From NCBI RefSeq assembly GCF_036014175.1, contig NZ_CP107917.1, positions 8,680,001 to 8,744,000 of the forward strand: a DNA stretch of 64,000 nucleotides, in the 5' to 3' direction. Positions 1-7,386 of the stretch are shown in pieces. Below the pieces are notes generated by a model. It did no database searches and was not told the origin of the DNA. It was given only the letters and a program-made list of their open reading frames with translations. The DNA comes from Streptomyces sp. NBC_00443 (lineage in GTDB: Bacteria; Actinomycetota; Actinomycetes; Streptomycetales; Streptomycetaceae). Each line of letters starts with the position of its first letter. The first letter of the stretch is position 1. Both the position numbers and the translations under genes were made by a program.

Positions 1-1
1 G

Positions 2-286
2 CAGACCGAGATCGACTCCGCCCGGCTGCTCGCCCACCGTGCCGCATGGCTGCTCGCGCAGGGCAAGCCATGCACACGGGAAGGTTCGATGGCGAAGCTG
101 AAGGGGTCGGAGACCTATGTGGCCGCCGCCCGCCTCGGGATGCAGATCCTCGCGGGCCACGGGTTCTCGACGGAGAGCGTGATGAGCTTCCGCTACCGGG
201 AGTCGATCGTGGCCACCATCTCAGGGGGAACGAGCCAGATCCAGCGCAACGGCATCGCGCGCAGCATGGGACTGCGTTCCTACTGA
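2..286 (+). CDS. Acyl-CoA dehydrogenase, C-terminal fragment (5' end outside window)
   Basis: An open frame enters from the left edge and ends at 286. The visible 94 residues match the C-terminal helical domain of an acyl-CoA dehydrogenase, a flavoenzyme that oxidises acyl-CoA to enoyl-CoA and passes electrons to ETF. The segment TISGGTSQIQRN is the usual end of this family, where the tail contacts FAD and the substrate. The start and catalytic residues lie outside the window, so substrate class cannot be judged. Its stop overlaps by 7 bp the stop of the converging thioesterase gene. The truncation is only the window edge. Confidence 0.9.
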   Translation, partial: QTEIDSARLLAHRAAWLLAQGKPCTREGSMAKLKGSETYVAAARLGMQILAGHGFSTESVMSFRYRESIVATISGGTSQIQRNGIARSMGLRSY

Positions 287-795
287 GCCCGGTCGTCCTG
301 TTCGGCCAGCCACTCCTCGTGCCGTGCGAAGTGGCTCCGGTCCCGGGTCACCCAGATCCCGGAGGCCCGGGCGAGCACAGCGCGCGTCGGCAGGAGCACC
401 ATCTCGCCCGCGATGTACCAGCGTCGGCCCTCCCGCTTCTCCACCCGGGCCCGGACCTCCAGCGGCCGTTCCACGGGAACCGGCTTCACGAAGCTCACGC
501 TCAGCTCCGCCGTCACGCTCAACACCCGGTGCAGCAACGGTAGATGGCCGAGACAGTCGTCCAGCACGGCCGCAGTCCAGCCGCCGTGCGCGACATCCGG
601 CCCGCCCTCCTGGTCACGAGGGCAGGACAGCTCGAACCGCGCCACCCCGTCCTCGTCGAGCCGCTCGCGCTCCACGCCCAGGCGACAGGACCCGGCAGCG
701 CGGCACGCCCCGCACAGGGCGACGCCGCCCGGGGTCCGGGGCGGCTCCTGGAAGTCGGCGCCCGCCCAGGGCCCCGTCGGCGTCGGCGTGGACAT
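280..795 (-). CDS. PaaI-type hotdog-fold thioesterase
   Basis: A 171-residue protein of the PaaI/4HBT hotdog family, which hydrolyses acyl-CoA thioesters to release CoA. The core carries DVAHGGWTAAVLDD, matching the family's HGG helix with a following acidic residue, then beta strands typical of the fold (ELSVSFVKPVPV). An N-terminal pair of cysteines (CGACRAAGSC, about residues 28-37) is unusual and could bind metal. The start at 795 is chosen because an AAGAGGAG ribosome site lies just upstream; an in-frame ATG 24 bases earlier lacks one. It is the last gene of the leftward operon, after the LLM gene, with a 7-bp tandem array between them. Confidence 0.85.
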   Translation of the reverse strand: MSTPTPTGPWAGADFQEPPRTPGGVALCGACRAAGSCRLGVERERLDEDGVARFELSCPRDQEGGPDVAHGGWTAAVLDDCLGHLPLLHRVLSVTAELSVSFVKPVPVERPLEVRARVEKREGRRWYIAGEMVLLPTRAVLARASGIWVTRDRSHFARHEEWLAEQDDRAQ

Positions 796-828
796 GGTGT
801 GACTCCTCTTGTCGGACATCAGACTTCA

Positions 829-884
829 GGCATCAGGCATCAGGCATCAGGCATCAGGCATCAGGCATCAGGCATCAGGCTTCA
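829..884. repeat. 7-bp tandem repeat starting at a stop codon
   Basis: Seven perfect copies of GGCATCA run from 829 to 877, followed by one variant copy GGCTTCA (878-884). On the minus strand the unit is TGATGCC, and the last variant contains the TGA stop codon of the LLM gene. Because the unit is 7 bp, a TGA recurs in all three frames across the array. It fills most of the gap between the LLM gene and the downstream thioesterase start. Confidence 0.95.
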
Positions 885-1856
885 GAGATCGGCGAGCAGC
901 GGGCGCAGCTTCCCGGCGATGAGCTGGACCTGGCGGGCCACCATGTCCTCGGGCATCCCCGCCAGCGAGGCCCAAAGGAACACCCCTTCCACCGGCAAGT
1001 CCGCCACGTACGCCTTGATGGCGTCGGCGGTCTCCTGCGGTGTGCCGTACAGGAACTGACCGAAGCCGCTCGCGCTCAGCCCGGTCTCCCGCCACTTCTC
1101 GGGGTTGATGGGGCGAGGGGCCGGCTGGTCCGTGCCCTCGACCATGTAGCGGCGGTAGCTGTCCCACTGGTACTGCAGATGTGTGCGCACCACCGGCCAG
1201 TCGCCCTCGGGGTCCTCGGTGACGAACGTCGTGAACGAGCCCTGCATCCGGGCCGTGGACGGGTCGTACCCGCTCTCGATGAGCCCGTCCCGGTACGGCG
1301 TCAGCAGCGCCGGGTTGAGCGACAGCAGCCCTGTGCCCAGCCGGCCGGCCCGCCGGGCGCCCTGCGGGCCCTGGTAGCCGAGCCAGATCGGCAGCGGGTC
1401 CTGGACCGGGCCGGGGGTGACCAGGGACTCGGCCCACAGGCCACGGATCTCGCGTACCCGCTGATCGGTCGTGGTGTAGCGCTTGGTGAGATCGGCTCCG
1501 TACAGCCGGTACTCGGGGACCCGGTAGCCGGTGCCGAGACCGAGGTCCAGGCGGCCGCCGCTGATGATGTCCACGAGCGCGGCCTGTTCGGCCATCTCGG
1601 GGGCCGCGTGCAGCGGGGCCGGGATGACCGCCGTGCCCAGGCGTACCCGGCGGGTACGGGCCGCCGCCGCGGCCGCCATGGTGAGCGGCTGGGGGAGGTA
1701 GCCGTCCTCGAAGCCATGGTGCTCAGAGAACCAGACCGAGTCGAGGCCGAGCCGGTCCGCCTCCTCACACATCTCCAGGGCGAAGCCGTACAGCCGCGAC
1801 CAACTCTGCCGCCACGGCGGCGGGTTGCGCATGTCGAAGTAGATGCCCACCTTCAT
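882..1856 (-). CDS. Luciferase-like (LLM class) flavin/F420-dependent oxidoreductase
   Basis: A 324-residue TIM-barrel protein of the bacterial luciferase-like monooxygenase superfamily. Evidence is the N-terminal MKVGIYFDMRNP strand, the WFSEHHGFEDG motif (about 43-53) characteristic of the family, RVRLGTAVIPAPLH, and GRLDLGLGTGYRVPEY near residue 105, which forms the cofactor phosphate site. These enzymes use FMNH2 or F420 to oxidise or reduce organic substrates; which cofactor is used cannot be told from the sequence alone. Its ATG overlaps the stop of the upstream Pat-like gene (ATGA), so translation is likely coupled. It is followed by a 7-bp tandem array at its stop. Confidence 0.88.
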   Translation of the reverse strand: MKVGIYFDMRNPPPWRQSWSRLYGFALEMCEEADRLGLDSVWFSEHHGFEDGYLPQPLTMAAAAAARTRRVRLGTAVIPAPLHAAPEMAEQAALVDIISGGRLDLGLGTGYRVPEYRLYGADLTKRYTTTDQRVREIRGLWAESLVTPGPVQDPLPIWLGYQGPQGARRAGRLGTGLLSLNPALLTPYRDGLIESGYDPSTARMQGSFTTFVTEDPEGDWPVVRTHLQYQWDSYRRYMVEGTDQPAPRPINPEKWRETGLSASGFGQFLYGTPQETADAIKAYVADLPVEGVFLWASLAGMPEDMVARQVQLIAGKLRPLLADL

Positions 1857-4261
1857 GCGGGGCCTCCTCCTGTTTCCTCGGCCGTCAGTCGGATCGTCGC
1901 GTGCGCGACAGCCACCCCGTCCCCGGGCGGCAGCAGCCGGATCGGCCGTAGTTCCAGTGCGTCGATCTCGGGGAGGTCCTCGACCATCGCCGAGATCCGC
2001 AGGACGGTCTCCGCCAGGGCCGCGAACTCCACACCCCGGGCCTCCAGCAGGGGAGCCGCCCGCAGCGAGCGGACCATCTCGCGGGCGTCACGGTCGGTGA
2101 GCGGAGTGACCCGGTGGGCCACGTCCGCCATGAGATCGGCGTAGTCCCCGGTCAGGCCGAAGGCGAGCACCGGCCCGAAGACCGGGTCGGCGCTGACGGA
2201 CACGAACGCGTCCGGACCGGGGCCGGGCTCCTCGTCCCGTACGGCGATTCCGTACGCGGCGAGCAACGCGACGGCGATTCCCACGGGAAGCGGTCCGGGT
2301 GTACAGCCGGCCAGCAGCGAACGGGCACGCTCGACGTCGACTTCCGGGAGATCGGGCACGACACCCGCGGGCGTGCTGCGCCAGGCCTGGTAGGCCGCCG
2401 CGTGTCCGAGCGAGCCGGCCACCGCCTCCGGGAACGTGTACGTGGGCACCACCAGGTCGCCCCGGTGCAGGAGGTCGGCGACGCCCGCGCCGCCCAGGAA
2501 GCTGGCCACCACCGGCTTGTCGGGCCGGGCCGCGGCCGCGTCGAGGATCGCCGACGCGACCTCGTCGGGTTTGTCCGCGAGCGGCGGCATGAACAGGACG
2601 ACGGCCGCGTCGATGTCGTCGTCGGCCAGTACGGCGTCCAATGCCTGCCGGTAGTCCGCGGCGGTGGCCGTAGGGGTCAGGTCGACCGGGTTGGAGACGT
2701 CCACGCGGGGCGCGAGCGCCGAGCGGAGCCGCCGCCGGGTGGACTCACCGAGCGCGGGTACGCACAGGCCGCTCGCCGCGCACGCCCCGACCGTCAGTGC
2801 CGCGGGTCCGCCCGCGTTGGTGATCACGGCGACCCGGTTGCCCGGCGGCGGAGGCTGGTGGGCGAGCAGCAGGGCTACGTCGAACAGCTCCTGGAGACTG
2901 CGCGTGCGGATCACGCCGGACTGGGCGAACAGCGAACTCACCGCCGAATCCGCCGTTCCCGGGTGGACCGCGACGATCGGTTTGCGCGGCGCGATCCGGC
3001 GGGCGACGCGGGCGAACCTGCGCGGATTGCCGAAGGTCTCGACGTGCAGCAGGATCACCGAGGTCCCCGGATCCTCCTCCCACCACTGGAGCAGGTCGTT
3101 GGTGGACACGTCCACGGCGTGACCCACCGACACGAAGCCGGAGAAGCCGAGCCCGAGCCGCCGGGCGTAGTCGAGCACCGCGAGCCCCAGCGGCCCGGAC
3201 TGGCTGGACATGGCGACGCGGCCGGGCGCCGGCAGGGCGGGCGAGAAGGTCGCGGCCAGCCGCGCCGCGGGCGTCGTGTTGACCACGCCCATGCAGTTCG
3301 GGCCCACCATCCGCATGCCGGACGCCCGGGCGAAGCGTGCCAGCTCCAGCTCGGTTCTCCGGCCCTCGACTCCCGTCTCCCCGAAGCCCGTTGAGACGAC
3401 GACCACCGCCTTGACGCCGACCTCCGCGCACTCCCGTATGACATCGGGAACCGCCTCGGCCCGTACGGCGACCAGCGCCAGGTCCGGCGGTTCGGGAAGG
3501 TCGCGCAGGCTCGCGTACGCCCGTGTTCCGGCGATCCGTTCGGCCTGCGGGTTGACCGGGTACACGCTGCCGCCGAAGCCGCCGCGCAGCAGGTTGGCCA
3601 CGATCTCGTGGCCGATCGTCAGGTGGCTGCGGTTGGCCCCGATCACGGCCACCGACCGGGGTTCGAGCAGGGGCCGCAGGGAGCGCCGTACGGCTGTGTG
3701 CTCGCGGCGCTCGGCCCGAGCGACCGCCAGGGCCTGGGGGTCGACGGCGATCTCGAAGTGGATGATCTGGCCCGGCGGACCGGTCTCGATCCGGTATCCG
3801 GAGCCGAGGAGGACGTTGATCATCCGGGTGTTGTCGGCGAGGACGTCGGCCTCCAGCACCCGGATGCCGCGTGCGCGCGCGGCGGCGGCGATGTGCTCCA
3901 GGAGCAGTCGGCCGAACCCCTCGCTCTGGTGGTCGTCCCGGATCGTGAACGTGACCTCCGCGTGCTCCGGATCCTCCGGGTCGCGGACGTAGCGTACGAG
4001 GCCGGCGATCTCGTCCCCGGCGAGGGCGACGAGAGCCAGCTCGTTGAGGTAGTCGACGTGGGCGCCGCGCCGGATGACGTCGTCGCGGGCGCGGACGACC
4101 GGGCCGAGGGAGCGGTAGGCGAGGGTGGCCCGGGACAGGCCGCCGACGAACGCGACCAGGCGGTCGGCGTCCTCGGGCCGGATCGGCCTGACGAACGTCG
4201 ACCGCCCGGTCCGGACGAGGCCGGGCCGCTCCAGGTCTTCGGGATACGGGGGAGTGGTCAC
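1853..4261 (-). CDS. Pat-type protein: N-terminal GNAT acetyltransferase fused to a degenerate NDP-forming acyl-CoA synthetase
   Basis: About 802 residues starting at GTG 4261. Residues about 22-172 form a GNAT domain with the acetyl-CoA loop QSEGFG (112-117). From about 198 come a CoA-binding Rossmann domain and succinyl-CoA-ligase-like domains (MVGPNCMGVVN, SSQSGPLGLAVLDYA). The order GNAT then synthetase matches my memory of the Streptomyces lividans lysine acetyltransferase that inactivates acyl-CoA synthetases. Two expected parts of a working ligase are missing: the SHTG histidine loop (the sequence passes from KPIVAVHPGT to AQSGVIRT) and most of the ATP-grasp nucleotide site (about 20 residues separate AAYGI from DPVFGPV instead of roughly 100). 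It therefore probably acts as an acyl-CoA-sensing acetyltransferase rather than a ligase. It overlaps the LLM start. Confidence 0.87.
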   Translation of the reverse strand: MTTPPYPEDLERPGLVRTGRSTFVRPIRPEDADRLVAFVGGLSRATLAYRSLGPVVRARDDVIRRGAHVDYLNELALVALAGDEIAGLVRYVRDPEDPEHAEVTFTIRDDHQSEGFGRLLLEHIAAAARARGIRVLEADVLADNTRMINVLLGSGYRIETGPPGQIIHFEIAVDPQALAVARAERREHTAVRRSLRPLLEPRSVAVIGANRSHLTIGHEIVANLLRGGFGGSVYPVNPQAERIAGTRAYASLRDLPEPPDLALVAVRAEAVPDVIRECAEVGVKAVVVVSTGFGETGVEGRRTELELARFARASGMRMVGPNCMGVVNTTPAARLAATFSPALPAPGRVAMSSQSGPLGLAVLDYARRLGLGFSGFVSVGHAVDVSTNDLLQWWEEDPGTSVILLHVETFGNPRRFARVARRIAPRKPIVAVHPGTADSAVSSLFAQSGVIRTRSLQELFDVALLLAHQPPPPGNRVAVITNAGGPAALTVGACAASGLCVPALGESTRRRLRSALAPRVDVSNPVDLTPTATAADYRQALDAVLADDDIDAAVVLFMPPLADKPDEVASAILDAAAARPDKPVVASFLGGAGVADLLHRGDLVVPTYTFPEAVAGSLGHAAAYQAWRSTPAGVVPDLPEVDVERARSLLAGCTPGPLPVGIAVALLAAYGIAVRDEEPGPGPDAFVSVSADPVFGPVLAFGLTGDYADLMADVAHRVTPLTDRDAREMVRSLRAAPLLEARGVEFAALAETVLRISAMVEDLPEIDALELRPIRLLPPGDGVAVAHATIRLTAEETGGGPA

Positions 4262-4283
4262 CGCTGGTTCGCCCTGCCGCCGC

Positions 4284-5363
4284 TCAGAACGCCGTCTCCT
4301 GGGGAGTCTGCTCGGGCAGCTTGAACAGCTCGTTGAACGTGCCGCGGGTGACACGCTCGCGGACGTCTTCCGGCACGCCGTCGAACAGGTCGTGGAGCGT
4401 GGCCTGGGTGTGACCGTAGGTGCCTTCCAGGTGGGGGTAGTCGTCGCCCCACATGACATTGCGGTAGCCCGTCGATTCGACGATCTCCACCGAGCTCTTG
4501 TCGTGCTGGAAGGACGCATACACCTGCTGCCGGATGATCTCGCTGGGCAGTCGGCTCAGCTTCGGCCGGACGAACATGCCGTGCTGGCGGTACGCCTCGT
4601 CCATCCGGTCGCCGATGGCCGGCACCCAGCCCGCGCCGCCCTCCGCGATCAGGATTTTCAGGTCCGGGTGCCGGTCGAGGGCGCCGCCCGCGACCATGTG
4701 GGAGACGACGCGCATGCCCGGGTAGGTCGTCTCCATGTAGTTGACGACCGCGCCGCCGGGGCCGCGGAAGACGACGTTCTGGCCGCCCGTGCCGATATGG
4801 AATCCGAGCACCATGCCGGCCCGTTCTGCTGCCGTCCACAGTGGCTCCCAGCGGTCCAGGGCGTACTCCTCGCCCGCCCGGGTCGAGCACGGCAGGAAGA
4901 CCGACTGGAAGCCCATCTCGGCCGCCCGTTCCAGCTCGGCGACCGCGTCACCGATGTCGGCCGTCGAGACGCAGGCCGTGGTGATGACCCGCTTGTTCTT
5001 CTGCAGGATCTCGTCGTACGCCCAGTCGTTCCAGGCCCGTACGGTCTCCCGGGCGAGTTCCCGGTCGGTGATCGAGACGAGCCAGAACCCCATGGAGGGG
5101 AAGGCCAGTTGGGACCACACGCCCTCCTGGTCGAGGTCCATGAGGCGGACGTTCAGGTCCCAGGCCCCCGGCGGGCGCATGGCGTCCATGAAGTCGCCGA
5201 GCTGGCGGTCGATGCGCTCGCCGTCGATGTAGAGCATCTCGTACTTCTCGCCGCGCTCACTGCGCGGGGCGCGGGCGCCGAGCCGGGCCGGCAGCCGCTC
5301 GGTCCACACGTCCGCCGGTTCCATCACGTGCGAGTCGCCCGAGTTGACCCAGATCTTCGACAT
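4284..5363 (-). CDS. Amidohydrolase 2 family metal-dependent hydrolase/decarboxylase
   Basis: A 359-residue TIM-barrel protein of the amidohydrolase-2 (ACMSD-like) family, which hydrolyses or decarboxylates ring or acyl substrates using a metal centre. Candidate metal ligands are GDSHVMEP at the N terminus, GFHIGTG mid-protein, and the C-terminal MWGDDYPHLEGT with its conserved Asp-x-Pro-His. The start at 5363 has an AAGGAG ribosome site 5 bases upstream; an ATG six codons earlier has none. It is the first gene of a leftward operon, 22 bp ahead of the Pat-like gene, and follows an AT-rich promoter island. A second amidohydrolase with the same ends occurs at 46.1-47.3 kb. Confidence 0.87.
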   Translation of the reverse strand: MSKIWVNSGDSHVMEPADVWTERLPARLGARAPRSERGEKYEMLYIDGERIDRQLGDFMDAMRPPGAWDLNVRLMDLDQEGVWSQLAFPSMGFWLVSITDRELARETVRAWNDWAYDEILQKNKRVITTACVSTADIGDAVAELERAAEMGFQSVFLPCSTRAGEEYALDRWEPLWTAAERAGMVLGFHIGTGGQNVVFRGPGGAVVNYMETTYPGMRVVSHMVAGGALDRHPDLKILIAEGGAGWVPAIGDRMDEAYRQHGMFVRPKLSRLPSEIIRQQVYASFQHDKSSVEIVESTGYRNVMWGDDYPHLEGTYGHTQATLHDLFDGVPEDVRERVTRGTFNELFKLPEQTPQETAF

Positions 5364-5387
5364 GACGCTCCTTCGGGTCAATGGATG

Positions 5388-5415
5388 TAATTAGTTAGCG
5401 ATTTTAGTTGTATAG
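5388..5415 (-). promoter_or_regulatory. AT-rich promoter/operator island upstream of the amidohydrolase operon
   Basis: An island containing TAATTAGTTAG (5388-5398) and ATTTTAGTTGTATAG (5401-5415) within otherwise GC-rich DNA. The words resemble the islands at 30.6 and 20.77 kb (CTATAACTAATTA, TATAACTA). It lies 25-52 bp upstream of the leftward amidohydrolase start, where a promoter is expected. Exact -35/-10 boxes are not clear. Confidence 0.5.
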
Positions 5416-5447
5416 ATGGTCGAAGGGAAGGCCGCAGCGGTCGGAGA

Positions 5448-6404
5448 TCAGCTTCGGCGGTGCTCGATCTCCGCCACCAGCTGCGGCAGCACCTCGAAGA
5501 GGTCCCCGACGACGCCGTGATCGGCGAGCTCGAAGATGGGGGCGTCGGCGTCCTTGTTGACGGCGACGATGGTCTTCGACGTCTGCATGCCCGCGCGGTG
5601 CTGGATCGCGCCGGAGATACCGGCCGCGACGTAGAGCTGGGGGGAGACCTGGGTGCCGGTCTGGCCGACCTGATGGCTGTGCGGGTACCAGCCCGCGTCC
5701 ACGGCGGCCCGGGACGCCCCGACGGCGGCGCCGAGCGCGTCGGCGACGTGCTCGATCACCGCGAAGTCGCCGTTCACGCCCCGGCCGCCGGAGACCACGA
5801 TGTCGGCCTCGGTCAGCTCCGGCCGGTCGCCACGCTCCCGTCGCGTGCGGGAGAGGACTCGGACGGCGGTGGAGTCCGGGCCGAAGGTGACGTCCTGCTT
5901 CTCCACGACCGGCGTGACGGGGGCGGGTTCGGGTGCGGCGGCGTTCGGCTTGACCGTGATGACCGGCACGCCCCGGGTGACGTGGGCCGTCACCTGGTAG
6001 GTCGCCGCGAACGCCGACTGCTCGGTGACCGGGCCGTCGGGCCCGGCGGTGACGTCGACGGCGTCGGTGATGAGCCCGGCGTCGAGCCGGAGCGCGACCC
6101 GCGCCGCGGTCTCCTTGCCGTCCGGCCCGGACGGCAGCAGGATCGCTGCCGGGCCGGTGCGCTCGGCGATCTGCGTGAGGGCGTCGACGGCCGGGGTGAC
6201 GAGGAACTCGCCGACCTCCGGGGCGTCGACGACGTAGACCTTGTGCGCGCCGTACCGGCCGAGCGTCTCGGACGCGCTGTCCGCGCCCGGGCCGAGGAGG
6301 ACCGCCGAGGGCTCGCCCAGCCGGCGGGCCAGGGTGAGCAGTTCGAGGGTCGGCTTGCGTACGGCACCGCCGGTGTGTTCGACGAGGACGAGGATCTCGG
6401 GCAT
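5448..6404 (-). CDS. etfA: Electron transfer flavoprotein alpha subunit
   Basis: A 318-residue EtfA. It forms a heterodimer with EtfB, binds FAD, and carries electrons from acyl-CoA dehydrogenases to the membrane ETF:quinone oxidoreductase. The N-terminal domain begins MPEILVLVEH. The C-terminal FAD domain shows VSGGRGV, the SPQLYVAAGISGAIQH loop (about residues 250-265) and VAVNKDADAPIF, all family hallmarks. The start at 6404 has CAGGAG upstream. It sits 43 bp after etfB, with a perfect 13-bp direct repeat in that gap. A dedicated ETF fits the nine acyl-CoA dehydrogenase genes in the window. Confidence 0.97.
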   Translation of the reverse strand: MPEILVLVEHTGGAVRKPTLELLTLARRLGEPSAVLLGPGADSASETLGRYGAHKVYVVDAPEVGEFLVTPAVDALTQIAERTGPAAILLPSGPDGKETAARVALRLDAGLITDAVDVTAGPDGPVTEQSAFAATYQVTAHVTRGVPVITVKPNAAAPEPAPVTPVVEKQDVTFGPDSTAVRVLSRTRRERGDRPELTEADIVVSGGRGVNGDFAVIEHVADALGAAVGASRAAVDAGWYPHSHQVGQTGTQVSPQLYVAAGISGAIQHRAGMQTSKTIVAVNKDADAPIFELADHGVVGDLFEVLPQLVAEIEHRRS

Positions 6405-6416
6405 GGTGCTGTGCTC

Positions 6417-6442
6417 CTGTATGGCTCGGCTGTATGGCTCGG
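6417..6442. repeat. Perfect 13-bp direct repeat between etfB and etfA
   Basis: CTGTATGGCTCGG occurs twice in tandem (6417-6429 and 6430-6442) in the 43-bp gap between the etfB stop and the etfA start. It lies next to the etfA ribosome binding site. The unit size equals that of two other arrays in this window (29.7 and 42.6 kb), but this one does not repeat a stop codon. Confidence 0.9.
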
Positions 6443-6447
6443 CGAGG

Positions 6448-7230
6448 TCAGATGAACTTCTTGGCGGTGAGGAATGCGGCCAGTGCGGCGCCGCCCGCGC
6501 CGTCGTCGACGACGATCTCGCCCTGGGTGCGGGGCGGACGCCTGGCTGTGGCGCCGACGGCCGACCGGGCGCCGCTGAACCCGACCTGCGCGGGGTCGAT
6601 GCCGAGGTCCGCGAGGTCCAGGGTCTCGACCGGCTTCTTCTTCGCGGCCATGATCCCCTTGAAGGAGGGGTAGCGGGCATCGCCCGAGCGGTCGGTCACC
6701 GACACCACGGCCGGCAGCGCGCCCTGGACGCGCACGCTCGCCCCGTCGCCCTCCCGGCGCCCGCTCACCGCGCCGTCCTCGACCGTCAGCTCCTCGAGAT
6801 GGGTGACCGCCGGCACGCGGAGCCGCTCTGCCAGCATCGCCGGTACGACGCCCATGGTGCCGTCCGTCGAGGCCATCCCGCACAGCACGAGATCGAACCC
6901 GTGCCGCTCGATGGCCCGGGCCAGCACGAGGGACGTGCCGAAGGCATCGCTGCCCTCGATGTCGTCGTCGCTCACATGGATTGCCGAGTCGCCGCCCATG
7001 GCGAGCGCCTTGCGCAGCGCGTCCCTGGCGTCGTCGGGACCGACGGTGAGATAGCAGATCTCGGCGTCGGCATCGCCCGATTCGGCGATCCTCAGGGCCT
7101 GCTCCACCGCGTACTCGTCGAGCTCGGACAGCAGCGAGTCGACCGAGGCGCGGTCGGTGGTGCAGTCCTCGGTGAAGGCGCGGTCGGCCGCGGCGTCGGG
7201 CACGTGCTTCACACAGACAACGATCTTCAC
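6448..7230 (-). CDS. etfB: Electron transfer flavoprotein beta subunit
   Basis: A 260-residue EtfB, partner of the downstream EtfA. It begins KIVVCVKHVPD, the standard start of the family, and contains the AMP-binding region around DGTMGVVPAMLAE (about 123-135) and the SFKGIMAAKKKP segment that matches the dehydrogenase recognition loop. Translation starts at GTG 7230 behind a strong AGGAGG. It is the first gene of the leftward etfBA pair, divergent from the PaaK-like operon. The shared intergenic region holds the palindromes described separately, so both directions may be co-regulated. Confidence 0.97.
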   Translation of the reverse strand: MKIVVCVKHVPDAAADRAFTEDCTTDRASVDSLLSELDEYAVEQALRIAESGDADAEICYLTVGPDDARDALRKALAMGGDSAIHVSDDDIEGSDAFGTSLVLARAIERHGFDLVLCGMASTDGTMGVVPAMLAERLRVPAVTHLEELTVEDGAVSGRREGDGASVRVQGALPAVVSVTDRSGDARYPSFKGIMAAKKKPVETLDLADLGIDPAQVGFSGARSAVGATARRPPRTQGEIVVDDGAGGAALAAFLTAKKFI

Positions 7231-7257
7231 GGCACCCCTCCTGTAGGTTCCTTCAGG

Positions 7258-7286
7258 TTGAATGAGTGCTAATAGTTAACTATATC
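7258..7286 (+). promoter_or_regulatory. Predicted promoter with a perfect 12-bp palindrome over the -10
   Basis: TTGAAT (7258-7263) and TATATC (7281-7286) are separated by exactly 17 bp, a plausible sigma-70-type promoter reading right. The perfect palindrome ATAGTTAACTAT (7272-7283) overlaps the -10 box. It fits the loose FadR/GntR half-site pattern GT-N2-AC, so a repressor operator is likely. It serves the etfBA / PaaK divergent region. Confidence 0.6.
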
Positions 7287-7315
7287 TGGCCCGCGGCGCG
7301 CGAGGTCTTCACTTG

Positions 7316-7340
7316 AATCAGTCGAATTGGTTGACTGATT
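7316..7340. promoter_or_regulatory. 8-bp inverted repeat upstream of the PaaK-like gene
   Basis: AATCAGTC (7316-7323) and GACTGATT (7333-7340) are perfect inverted arms around a 9-bp spacer. They lie downstream of the predicted rightward promoter and 47 bp before the ligase start. It could be a second operator or a leader hairpin. The arms differ from the TTATCTA-type islands. Confidence 0.5.
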
Positions 7341-7386
7341 GCGCTGATAGCTGGAAGATCTGGGCACTGAGCCGCGAGGAGGCGCC

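Noticed and set aside
829..877. CRISPR-like array
   Set aside because: Units are 7 bp and contiguous without spacers; no cas genes are present. It is a simple tandem repeat.
4262..4519. Upstream extension of the Pat-like protein by 86 residues
   Set aside because: The extension lies antiparallel in frame within the amidohydrolase coding region, is Arg/Thr/Ser-rich with no homology, and a GTG start at 4261 suits the GNAT domain.
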